DNA of 6,324 nt from Chloroflexota bacterium (GTDB lineage: Bacteria > Chloroflexota > Dehalococcoidia > SZUA-161). The notes under the pieces are model-generated. The model was given only the letters and a program-made list of their open reading frames with translations. It did no database searches and was not told the origin of the DNA. The translations under genes were made by a program, and so were the position numbers. The stretch spans positions 1-6,324 of the forward strand of contig VGNW01000140.1 in NCBI GenBank assembly GCA_016865955.1. Reading direction: 5' to 3'. The stretch's first letter is position 1, and each line of letters begins with the position of its first letter. Of this stretch, positions 1 through 5,785 are shown piece after piece.

Positions 1-491
1 CTGTTTACTGCGAGGCTGAAAGCAGTGCCCCGCACCACTGCTACGGCTGCCGGCGTCTCAACTTCGTAACCGGAGGCGGAGTCCACAAGTTGTCCCACGC
101 GGTTGACGGTGTTGCCGATTAGTTGCTTCAGTCCCACCGATGTCGAGCCGGTGGCAGCGAGGCTCAAATCCTCGATGACTACCTGAGAGTTCGCTTTAAC
201 CTCCATAACGCTGCCCTCGAAGAAGCGTATCTCGGCGGAGCCGTTGTTTCCTGTTTTCAGAGTGTCGCCCACGGCGAGTTTCATACCGTTTGTGGCATTA
301 GTCCATGCAGTAGAGCCTTTCTTCTGTACCTGCACATCTCCGCTGGGCGATGCAACCGTAGCGGAGGGAGTGCCGACTGTGGGCGACGGGGTCGTTGTAG
401 ACTCCCCGCCCCCTCCGCAGCCAGCGAGAGGCAGGAGCAGCGCCAGTGTTAGTAGTAGAGCAAGGTAACCAAACAATACCCTTGTGCGCAT
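1..491 (-). CDS. FecR-domain lipoprotein, partial (C-terminus beyond left edge)
   Basis: The minus frame from ATG 491 is open to the window edge and gives 163 residues. Seen: basic start MRTR, a hydrophobic stretch at about 5-21, then a lipobox L22-A23-G24-C25 followed by glycines and a Ser/Thr/Pro-rich linker (about 30-50). This is a lipoprotein signal peptide with the mature protein tethered outside the membrane. From about residue 50 the sequence reads as a FecR-type beta domain: GDVQVQKKGS, a 'LAVGDTLKTGNNGSAEIRF' block at 72-90, and VETPAAVAVVRGTAF at 144-158, the hallmark VxTPxAxxxVRGTxF pattern. A Shine-Dalgarno AAGGAG lies 8 nt upstream. FecR domains are known from sigma/anti-sigma signalling but also occur in many secreted proteins of unknown role. 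No FecI sigma factor or TonB receptor is visible, so a signalling role is not supported here. Domain call is good; function is unknown. Confidence 0.85.
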   Translation of the reverse strand, partial: MRTRVLFGYLALLLTLALLLPLAGCGGGGESTTTPSPTVGTPSATVASPSGDVQVQKKGSTAWTNATNGMKLAVGDTLKTGNNGSAEIRFFEGSVMEVKANSQVVIEDLSLAATGSTSVGLKQLIGNTVNRVGQLVDSASGYEVETPAAVAVVRGTAFSLAVN

Positions 492-499
492 CTGTCAAT

Positions 500-505
500 C
501 TCCTT
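500..505 (-). promoter_or_regulatory. Ribosome binding site of the FecR lipoprotein
   Basis: AAGGAG on the minus strand, 8 nt before ATG 491. It fixes the start of the lipoprotein and agrees with the signal peptide beginning there. Confidence 0.7.
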
Positions 506-541
506 CTATAGCGAAATGTTTACTCCGATGCTTCATAATCA

Positions 542-570
542 ATTCAACTACATTAACAGGCGCAAGTCAA
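542..570 (-). promoter_or_regulatory. Candidate sigma70-type promoter for the lipoprotein gene
   Basis: On the minus strand TTGACT (565-570, 5 of 6 to the -35 consensus) is followed after 17 nt by TTGAAT (542-547, 4 of 6 to the -10 consensus), about 50 nt upstream of the start codon. Spacing is ideal but the -10 is weak, and such matches occur by chance in AT-rich gaps. Confidence 0.35.
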
Positions 571-605
571 GCCCCATTCGGGTAGTGTATGGGTATTATT
601 CGAGC

Positions 606-635
606 TTGCTGGAATTACTGCAAAGGATTTAAAAT
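606..635 (+). promoter_or_regulatory. Candidate sigma70-type promoter for the amidohydrolase gene
   Basis: TTGCTG (606-611, 3 of 6 to the -35 consensus), 18 nt spacer, then TAAAAT (630-635, 5 of 6 to the -10 consensus), 36 nt before the TTG start. The -35 is poor. The element sits in the 180-bp divergent gap (492-671), which holds no gene that I can see. Confidence 0.3.
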
Positions 636-661
636 CTAGGCAGCGCTGATTTCGATATAAC

Positions 662-670
662 AGGAGGTGA
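662..670 (+). promoter_or_regulatory. Strong Shine-Dalgarno deciding the TTG start of the amidohydrolase
   Basis: AGGAGGTGA is a nearly full anti-16S match. It ends 1 nt before TTG 672; counted from the AGGAGG core the gap is 4 nt, slightly short. The next in-frame ATG (723, residue 18) would remove the conserved first beta strand and has no comparable site. Confidence 0.8.
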
Positions 671-671
671 A

Positions 672-2222
672 TTGGGCGCCAAGATTGCCGACCTCATCCT
701 CTATAACGCCAATGTGCTGACGATGAACTGTCGTAAGCCTCGTGCGGAGCTGGTGGCTGTGCGGGACGGCGTGATTATCCATGTCGGCAGGAATACCGAT
801 TTAGACCTTTTCCAGGGACGGGGCAAGCCTATCGACTGCGAAGGCGTGACGGTTATCCCCGGCTTCAACGATGCCCACATTCATGTTCTAGCCTATGCCT
901 CGAACCTGCTCAGCCTGGACTGCAGCCCTGCCTCGGTCAAATCGATTTCGGATATTCGGGATAAACTCAGGCAGCAGGCGCAACGAATTCCACCTGGCAC
1001 CTGGATAAAGGGCAGCGGCTACAATGAGTTCTATCTGGTGGAGCGCCGTCATCCTACACGCCGCGACCTCGACAGGGCAGCCCCGCATCATCCTGTAAAG
1101 CTGACCCATCGCTCCATGCATGCCTGCGTGCTCAACAGCCTGGCGCTTTCTCTGGCGGGAATCACCGTTGAAACACCGGACCCGCCCGGCGGACTCATTG
1201 ACCGCGAGCTTGAGACAGGTGAGCCCAGCGGAGTGCTCTATGGCATGAACTCTTATATCAATGAAAAGGTGATTCCTCCTCTGACTGAGGACGAAATCAC
1301 CCGCGGCTTGAAGCTGGCTGGTGAAAAATTGCTCTCGCTTGGCATCACCTCGATTCAGGACACGACTGTTAGCAACGGCTACGCGCAGTGGCAATTCTTT
1401 CGCAGGTTGAAGGAAAAAGGTGAGTTGCTACTGAGAGTCAGCATGATGTTCGGTTACGATGCATTGGCGGGTTTCAGGGAACGCGGCTTGAGTTATGGCT
1501 ATGGCGATAGCGCGCTGAAACTGGGTGCGGTTAAGATAACCCCCGATGAGACCGGAGGCTATCTCAATCCGCCTCAGGAGGAACTGAATGAGATGGTGCT
1601 TCAGGCTCACGAGGCGGGATTTCAGGTAGCCATACATGCTGTGGAGGAGGGTATGGTCGAGGCAGCCGTCAATTCGCTGGAATACTGTTTAAGCCGCTGC
1701 CCGAAAGCCGACCACCGCCACCGGCTGGAGCATTGCTCGGTGTGTCCTCCCGGGCTGTTGCGAAGATTGAAGGCTGTAAAAGCTATTGTGGTAACTCAAC
1801 CGGCATTCATCTATTACAGCGGCGAGCGATACTTGAAAGATGTACCTGAGGAACAGCTTCGCTGGCTGTATCGCACCAAATCGTTCCTGAAGGGCGGGCT
1901 AAAGGCTGCGGCAAGCTCCGATTGCCCCGTGGCGCCCCCCGACCCGCTGAAAGGGATTTATGCGGCGGTGACCCGAAAAGCTGAAAACGGGCAGGTTCTA
2001 CTGCCGGACAAAGCGATCTCTCCCCGAGATGCTTTGAGGTTATATACCCTTGCCGGAGCCTATGCCTCCTTTGAGGAACATCAGAAGGGCAGCATCGAGG
2101 TGGGCAAGCTGGCAGATATGGTGGTGTTAAGCGCTGACCCCGCTGGCGTCTTCCCCGATGAGATAAAGGATATCACGGTGGAGAAGACGATCATCGGCGG
2201 CAAGGCGGTCTGGGAGCGTTAG
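672..2222 (+). CDS. Amidohydrolase family 3 (YtcJ-like) metal-dependent hydrolase
   Basis: A complete 516-residue protein of the amidohydrolase superfamily, probably cytoplasmic (no signal peptide). Seen: the N-terminal beta-sandwich piece (ADLILYNANVLTMN), then GFNDAHIH with the metal-binding pair H69/H71, a candidate bridging lysine K288 in VKITPDETGG, H322 in AIHA, H354 in RLEHC, and the catalytic-type aspartate D417 in SSDCPV. The C-terminal sandwich piece is GSIEVGKLADMVVLSADP. This order and spacing match amidohydrolase-3 (YtcJ/NfdA/AepA-like) enzymes, which hydrolyse C-N bonds such as amides, N-formyl groups or cyclic amides; these run around 530-550 residues, so this one is slightly short but intact. 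Substrate cannot be read from the sequence. It stands alone on the plus strand, divergent from the lipoprotein gene, and its stop lies 6 bp from the YggT stop. TTG start is supported by the Shine-Dalgarno at 662-670. Confidence 0.9.
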   Translation: MGAKIADLILYNANVLTMNCRKPRAELVAVRDGVIIHVGRNTDLDLFQGRGKPIDCEGVTVIPGFNDAHIHVLAYASNLLSLDCSPASVKSISDIRDKLRQQAQRIPPGTWIKGSGYNEFYLVERRHPTRRDLDRAAPHHPVKLTHRSMHACVLNSLALSLAGITVETPDPPGGLIDRELETGEPSGVLYGMNSYINEKVIPPLTEDEITRGLKLAGEKLLSLGITSIQDTTVSNGYAQWQFFRRLKEKGELLLRVSMMFGYDALAGFRERGLSYGYGDSALKLGAVKITPDETGGYLNPPQEELNEMVLQAHEAGFQVAIHAVEEGMVEAAVNSLEYCLSRCPKADHRHRLEHCSVCPPGLLRRLKAVKAIVVTQPAFIYYSGERYLKDVPEEQLRWLYRTKSFLKGGLKAAASSDCPVAPPDPLKGIYAAVTRKAENGQVLLPDKAISPRDALRLYTLAGAYASFEEHQKGSIEVGKLADMVVLSADPAGVFPDEIKDITVEKTIIGGKAVWER

Positions 2223-2228
2223 CCTTCG

Positions 2229-2492
2229 TTACAGGTAGGCGGCAAGCACCTGGCCTATGATTTGCAGCAGGATGATTGCCACTATGGGCGTTATGTCCAT
2301 CATGCCTATCATGGGGATGATTCTGCGCAGCGGCGCCAGGATGGGTTCGGTAATTATACCGAGGGCGTTGTAAAGACTTGCCACGATAGGGCTTCTCGTG
2401 CCCATTGCGAACCACGACAGGATGGCTCTGAAGAAAATAGCGAAGGTTAGTATGTAGCAAAGCAGCCATACGGCATAAATGAAATTCGTCAT
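2229..2492 (-). CDS. yggT: YggT family integral membrane protein
   Basis: An 87-residue protein with two hydrophobic segments (about 4-24 and 66-86) separated by a polar loop. The loop carries family signatures: RAILSWF (22-28), TEPILAPLRRIIP (48-60) and MDITPIVAIILLQ (65-77). Length fits the one-repeat members of the YggT family, small inner-membrane proteins linked by gene context to cell division or osmotic tolerance but without a defined biochemical role. It is the last gene of the minus-strand cluster. Its ATG overlaps the TGA of proC by 4 bp (ATGA), and GGGAGG at 2505-2510, inside proC, is a plausible though distant (12 nt) ribosome site, so translational coupling is likely. Its stop faces the amidohydrolase stop with 6 bp between. 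Confidence 0.92.
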   Translation of the reverse strand: MTNFIYAVWLLCYILTFAIFFRAILSWFAMGTRSPIVASLYNALGIITEPILAPLRRIIPMIGMMDITPIVAIILLQIIGQVLAAYL

Positions 2493-3301
2493 TTGCCGCT
2501 CTGCCCTCCCAGGCGTTGCGCCTTCTCGTAAGCGGCGATAACAGCCTGAGTCAGTATGGCGCGCATCCCGCCTTTTTCCAGGCAGAGCAATCCCTCCGCG
2601 GTAGTGCCTCCCGGCGAGGTAACCATGTTCTTAAGTTCAGCGGCGTGTTTGCCTGTCTCACGGCTCAGGTAAGCCGAGCCGAGCACCGTTTGAATGACCA
2701 GCTTCTCCGCCGTCTTGCGGGGCAGTCCGATGTGCACCGCTGCGTCGGTCAGCGCTTCCATTATGAGAAAGATATAGGCGGGTCCGCTGCCGCTGATTGC
2801 TGTCGCCATATCGATATACTTCTCATCGGAGACGTATATCTCCTCGCCCATAGCCTCCAGTATAGTCTGCGCCATCTCTTTCTGAGCCTGTGTTACGGAG
2901 CTGGTAGCCGTCCAGACGCTCATGCCCTGGCCGACCTGTGCCGGTGTGTTGGGCATCACCCTCACTACTGCCTCATGTCCCAGTCCCTTGACGATGGTGT
3001 CGAGTCTGGCTCCGGCGACTATGGAGAGCGCCAGTTGACCCTGCTTGAGCTTGCCGTTCAGGTCTTTCAGCACTGCTGCGAGCGTTTGGGGTTTGATGGA
3101 CAGCACTACGACCTCGGCATCTCTGATGGATTTTCCGATGTCAGAGCCACAATTCACTTTGTACTTCTTCCCTATGACAGTGAGGCGCGCCGAGTCTATA
3201 TCGCAGGCGTAAATATCGGCGGGACGCGCCGATTTTCGTTTCAGCAGGGCGGCAATTATCGCCTCTCCCATGAATCCAGCGCCGATAAAGGTTATTTTCA
3301 T
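2489..3301 (-). CDS. proC: Pyrroline-5-carboxylate reductase
   Basis: A 270-residue cytoplasmic enzyme that reduces 1-pyrroline-5-carboxylate to L-proline with NAD(P)H, the last step of proline synthesis. Seen: N-terminal Rossmann strand and dinucleotide loop ITFIGAGFMGEA (GxGxxG at 7-12), the VLSIKPQ segment (66-72), RVMPNTPAQVGQG (114-126), and the C-terminal helical dimer domain with ISGSGPAYIFLIMEAL (169-184), then LKNMVTSPGGTTAEGL (223-238), the ProC signature. Length equals the usual bacterial size and no key residue appears lost. The start is ATG 3301, 14 bp after the yggS stop, with GGGGTGAG (3308-3315) as ribosome site. It overlaps yggT by 4 bp. It lies between yggS and yggT, an arrangement also known in Pseudomonas. 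Confidence 0.96.
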   Translation of the reverse strand: MKITFIGAGFMGEAIIAALLKRKSARPADIYACDIDSARLTVIGKKYKVNCGSDIGKSIRDAEVVVLSIKPQTLAAVLKDLNGKLKQGQLALSIVAGARLDTIVKGLGHEAVVRVMPNTPAQVGQGMSVWTATSSVTQAQKEMAQTILEAMGEEIYVSDEKYIDMATAISGSGPAYIFLIMEALTDAAVHIGLPRKTAEKLVIQTVLGSAYLSRETGKHAAELKNMVTSPGGTTAEGLLCLEKGGMRAILTQAVIAAYEKAQRLGGQSGK

Positions 3302-3315
3302 TTTTATCTCACCCC

Positions 3316-3978
3316 TCAGCTTCTTTCGCCGAAGATGGCTCGCCCTATTCGCACCAGCGTCGCCCCCTCCTCGATGGCTACCTCAAAGTCGTCGGTCATT
3401 CCCATGGAGAGGTGACTCAGCCCCAAAGCGTCCCGCATTTGCCGGAGCTGGCGAAATACTGGTCGCACCTCCTCGGTATCGCTCACCAGGGGGGCAATGG
3501 TCATCAGCCCTTCTATTTCGAGGTTGGACAGCCGTCCGATTTGCTTCACTGCCTCGTTGACCTCGGATTGTGCGAAGCCTCCCTTGGTCGCCTCGTCTGC
3601 CACGTTGACCTGGACAAGGACTCGCAGCTTCTTCCGGCTGCAGTTATTCAGAGCCTCCGCCAGCTTGAGCGAGTCAACGCTGTGAATTATATCAAAAATG
3701 CTCGCTGCTGTCTTTGCCTTGTTGGTCTGGAGGTGACCCACCATGTGCCAGACGATATCGGGCTTTAAACTTTGAAGCTGCTCTATTTTGGATGCAGCCT
3801 CCTGCACCCTGCTCTCGCCGAAGTGCCTCAAACCTGCATTGAATGCGGCTTCGATAACGTCGGCATCGACGGTCTTGGATACAGCGACCAGAGTTACCTC
3901 GGCGGGCGAACGCCCTGTCTTTTCGCAAGCCTTCTTGATGCGGTGCTGTATTTTCTGGAAGTTTTGTTCGATAGTCAT
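3316..3978 (-). CDS. yggS: YggS family pyridoxal phosphate homeostasis protein
   Basis: A 220-residue single-domain protein of the YggS/PLPBP (COG0325) family, with the fold of the alanine racemase N-terminal TIM barrel. The family binds PLP but has no established catalytic activity and keeps PLP and amino-acid pools balanced. Seen: LVAVSK with the PLP lysine K35, HFGESRVQEA (52-61), WHMVGHLQTNK (77-87), LVQVNVADEATKGGF (121-135), EIEGLMTIAP (154-163) and MGMTDDFEVAIEEGATLVRI (192-211), which contains the usual phosphate-binding region followed by GRAIFG. Length is slightly under the common 225-235. The start ATG 3978 is 12 bp after the radical SAM stop; only a weak AAGG lies close upstream, so re-initiation after the upstream gene is likely. 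Second gene of the cluster, followed by proC. Confidence 0.95.
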   Translation of the reverse strand: MTIEQNFQKIQHRIKKACEKTGRSPAEVTLVAVSKTVDADVIEAAFNAGLRHFGESRVQEAASKIEQLQSLKPDIVWHMVGHLQTNKAKTAASIFDIIHSVDSLKLAEALNNCSRKKLRVLVQVNVADEATKGGFAQSEVNEAVKQIGRLSNLEIEGLMTIAPLVSDTEEVRPVFRQLRQMRDALGLSHLSMGMTDDFEVAIEEGATLVRIGRAIFGERS

Positions 3979-3990
3979 ACGCCTTATATC

Positions 3991-5631
3991 TTAACACACT
4001 CCGCACTTATGGCATTCTGATGTAGGGCAGGGTGAGGTCTCAGTGCTGCGGTGCGCTTTTTGTAGCTCTTCGCTGAGATAATCGAATTTTACGCCGGAGT
4101 CCAGCACAGACCACGGCAGGGGTTCGTTGAAGGTCAACTCGCGATGTACATAGTAATCAGGGCTGAGATTAGCTTCCTTCAATGCCCTGCGCCAGGCAGC
4201 GAGGGAACTGCGCTGCATATTTGCCAGAACTGCGCCCAGTTTATCATCGCCCCGCGCCAGAACTCCCTGAACTATGCTCCAGCCTGCGCTCTCTGCCCTG
4301 ACCTCGATGCCTTTTTTAGTCAGGCTGCTCTTGATTCGATTCAAACGATGCGTAAGCACGTCCTCCTTTGCCATCGCCAGCCATTGAAACGGCGTTCCTG
4401 CCTTTGGCACGAAAGGCTCGACGGTTATGGCGAGCCGCGTCAGCGTTCCTTCGGTGCGCCCTCTCAGGGCTAAGCTCAGCCTGACAATCTCGTCAATATC
4501 GGTATCGGTCTCTGTGGGCAGGCCAATCATGAAGTAGAGTTTAATCTGCCTTATGCCCTGCTTCGCTATCCGGTCCACCGCTTCAATTATATCGTCCTCC
4601 GTAACACATTTATTGATGATGCGGCGCAGTCGCTCCGACCCCGCCTCCGGTGCTAAAGTGATTGTTTGGGCTCCGCTTTTCGCCAGAGCCTTGAGCACCG
4701 CCTGAGAGAAGGGACGAAACCTCAGCGAGCTTACCGACAGCTCGACATCCATCCGGTGCAGGGTGTGGGCAAGCTCATCTATCTCGGGATAATCGGAGAC
4801 GGCGGCAGCCAGGAGCCCTATCTTATTGGTATATTTGAGGCCGTTTTCGGCTTGCTGCACCAGACTTTCCAGGCGCCAGTAGCGAAAGGGGCGGAACTGG
4901 AATCCAGCGAGGCAGAAGCGGCAGCCCCAGCCGCAGCCGCGGGCTATCTCGATGAGGTACATATCACCGAACTCGGTATCGGGCGTCAGAATCACCGATG
5001 TAGTGGCTGCGGAGTCGAGGTCTTTGAGCCACTGGCGCTTGACAGGTTTGCTGCTGTATTGCGTGGGCACGTAAACTCCGGGCACTGAAGCCAGCGCTTT
5101 TAGCAACCTGTCCTTTTTATCTTCGACTCCATCGGTGATGACTTCGATGAAGCGAGGAACAATGGCTTCCCCTTCTCCGATGGCGAAGCAGTCGAAGAAC
5201 GGGGACAGAGGCAGGGGATTGGCGGTGACACAAGGTCCCCCGGCAATCAACAGCGGATGTCTTTCATCGCGGTCGGAAGCTAAGAGAGGTATGCCGCTCT
5301 CTTTGAGAACCTGTATCACATTGAAATAGTCGAGTTCGTAGGATATGGAGAAGGCAAGGACATCGAAGTCGGGCAGCGGGCGCTGCGATTCCAGGCTGAT
5401 AGGCTCGTCGGTTTTTCCTCTTTTCGGTTCCCAGAAGACGCGTTCGCAGACTATGTTGTCGTAGCTGTTGAGAAGTCTATAGATAGTCTGGAAGCCGAGG
5501 TTGGACATCCCGAGGTAGTAGGAGTTGGGGTAGATAAGGGCGATGTGAATCTTGCCGCCCCAGTCTTTGTAGGTGGTGCCGCGCTCACTATCAAGCCTTT
5601 GTCTCGCCTCTTGTACTGCTTTCCATGTCAT
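3991..5631 (-). CDS. Radical SAM protein with B12-binding-like N-terminal domain, uncharacterised (TIGR03960-like)
   Basis: A 546-residue protein. Residues about 25-165 look like a cobalamin-binding-type Rossmann domain (IHIALIYPNSYYLGMSNLGF; LLIAGGPCVTANPLPLSPF; DCFAIGEGE), but the DxHxxG base-off cobalamin motif is absent. The radical SAM barrel follows with EIARGCGWGCRFCLAG: C233, C237 and C240 form the CxxxCxxC motif for the [4Fe-4S] cluster. TLAPEAGSERLRRIINK (325-341) and KLYFMIGLPTETDTDI (364-379) match this subfamily. The tail ends with C535, C540, C543 and C546 (CPTSECHKCGVC), as in TIGR03960-type proteins often paired with DUF2344. No DUF2344 domain is fused or seen here. Chemistry and substrate are unknown. 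ATG 5631 is preceded by an in-frame TGA at 5638-5640, so the start cannot be further upstream; no well-spaced Shine-Dalgarno is visible. First gene of the cluster with yggS, proC and yggT. Confidence 0.88.
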   Translation of the reverse strand: MTWKAVQEARQRLDSERGTTYKDWGGKIHIALIYPNSYYLGMSNLGFQTIYRLLNSYDNIVCERVFWEPKRGKTDEPISLESQRPLPDFDVLAFSISYELDYFNVIQVLKESGIPLLASDRDERHPLLIAGGPCVTANPLPLSPFFDCFAIGEGEAIVPRFIEVITDGVEDKKDRLLKALASVPGVYVPTQYSSKPVKRQWLKDLDSAATTSVILTPDTEFGDMYLIEIARGCGWGCRFCLAGFQFRPFRYWRLESLVQQAENGLKYTNKIGLLAAAVSDYPEIDELAHTLHRMDVELSVSSLRFRPFSQAVLKALAKSGAQTITLAPEAGSERLRRIINKCVTEDDIIEAVDRIAKQGIRQIKLYFMIGLPTETDTDIDEIVRLSLALRGRTEGTLTRLAITVEPFVPKAGTPFQWLAMAKEDVLTHRLNRIKSSLTKKGIEVRAESAGWSIVQGVLARGDDKLGAVLANMQRSSLAAWRRALKEANLSPDYYVHRELTFNEPLPWSVLDSGVKFDYLSEELQKAHRSTETSPCPTSECHKCGVC

Positions 5632-5655
5632 GAAGCATCATTTAGGGCTTCTCCT

Positions 5656-5759
5656 ATGTCATTGCGAGGAGTCCGCCTCTGGTGGACGACGAAGCAATCT
5701 CCGCGTGCTCGTTATATGCAGAGGACGATGAGATTGCTTCGCTACGCTCGCAATGACAT
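5656..5759. repeat. Nested palindromic intergenic repeat (MITE-like or REP-like)
   Basis: Perfect 13-bp outer inverted arms: ATGTCATTGCGAG (5656-5668) and CTCGCAATGACAT (5747-5759). Perfect 11-bp inner arms: GAAGCAATCTC (5691-5701) and GAGATTGCTTC (5730-5740). On the left side, between outer and inner arm, lies a further small hairpin GTCCGCC-TCT-GGTGGAC (5671-5687, one G-T pair). As RNA it would fold into a three-way junction. From memory, the CATTGCGAG...GAAGCAATCTC pattern is a dispersed repeat seen in many bacterial genomes, so copies elsewhere in this genome are expected. No open frame for a transposase and no clear target-site duplication are visible. It fills most of the gap between nrdJ and the radical SAM gene. 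Confidence 0.85.
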
Positions 5760-5785
5760 TTGAAAGGACTGGGGGCCTCCTACCC

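Larger units (their letters stand above)
2229..5631 (-). other. Putative operon: radical SAM - yggS - proC - yggT
   Basis: Four minus-strand genes in series with gaps of 12 bp and 14 bp and an ATGA overlap, without room for internal promoters or terminators outside coding sequence. The upstream gap (5632-5785) would have to hold the promoter unless transcription reads through from nrdJ. I saw no convincing promoter there. No terminator hairpin fits in the 6 bp after yggT. Confidence 0.75.

Noticed and set aside
298..498. Minus-strand open frame of 66 codons starting at 498
   Set aside because: Overlaps the lipoprotein in another frame; the lipoprotein frame has the signal peptide, lipobox and the Shine-Dalgarno at the correct distance.
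888..1394. Minus-strand open frame of 168 codons
   Set aside because: Antisense to the amidohydrolase, which has all expected motifs; no ribosome site or recognisable domain.
2191..2469. Minus-strand open frame of 92 codons
   Set aside because: Out-of-frame shadow of yggT that runs into the end of the amidohydrolase; composition is His/Pro/Arg-rich with no membrane segment.
2516..3415. Plus-strand open frame of 299 codons
   Set aside because: Lies opposite proC and the end of yggS, both clear by family motifs; the translation is rich in His, Cys and Arg and shows no domain.
5711..5716. TATAAC on the minus strand within the repeat loop as a -10 box for the radical SAM operon
   Set aside because: No acceptable -35 hexamer lies 16-18 nt upstream; a lone -10-like hexamer is not enough.
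5656..5759. CRISPR array or direct-repeat array
   Set aside because: The repeats are inverted and nested, one copy of each arm pair, with no regularly spaced direct repeats or cas genes.
5545..5763. Plus-strand open frame of 72 codons ending in the repeat
   Set aside because: It is antisense to the radical SAM start and its second half is translation of the palindromic repeat, a common source of false hypothetical proteins.
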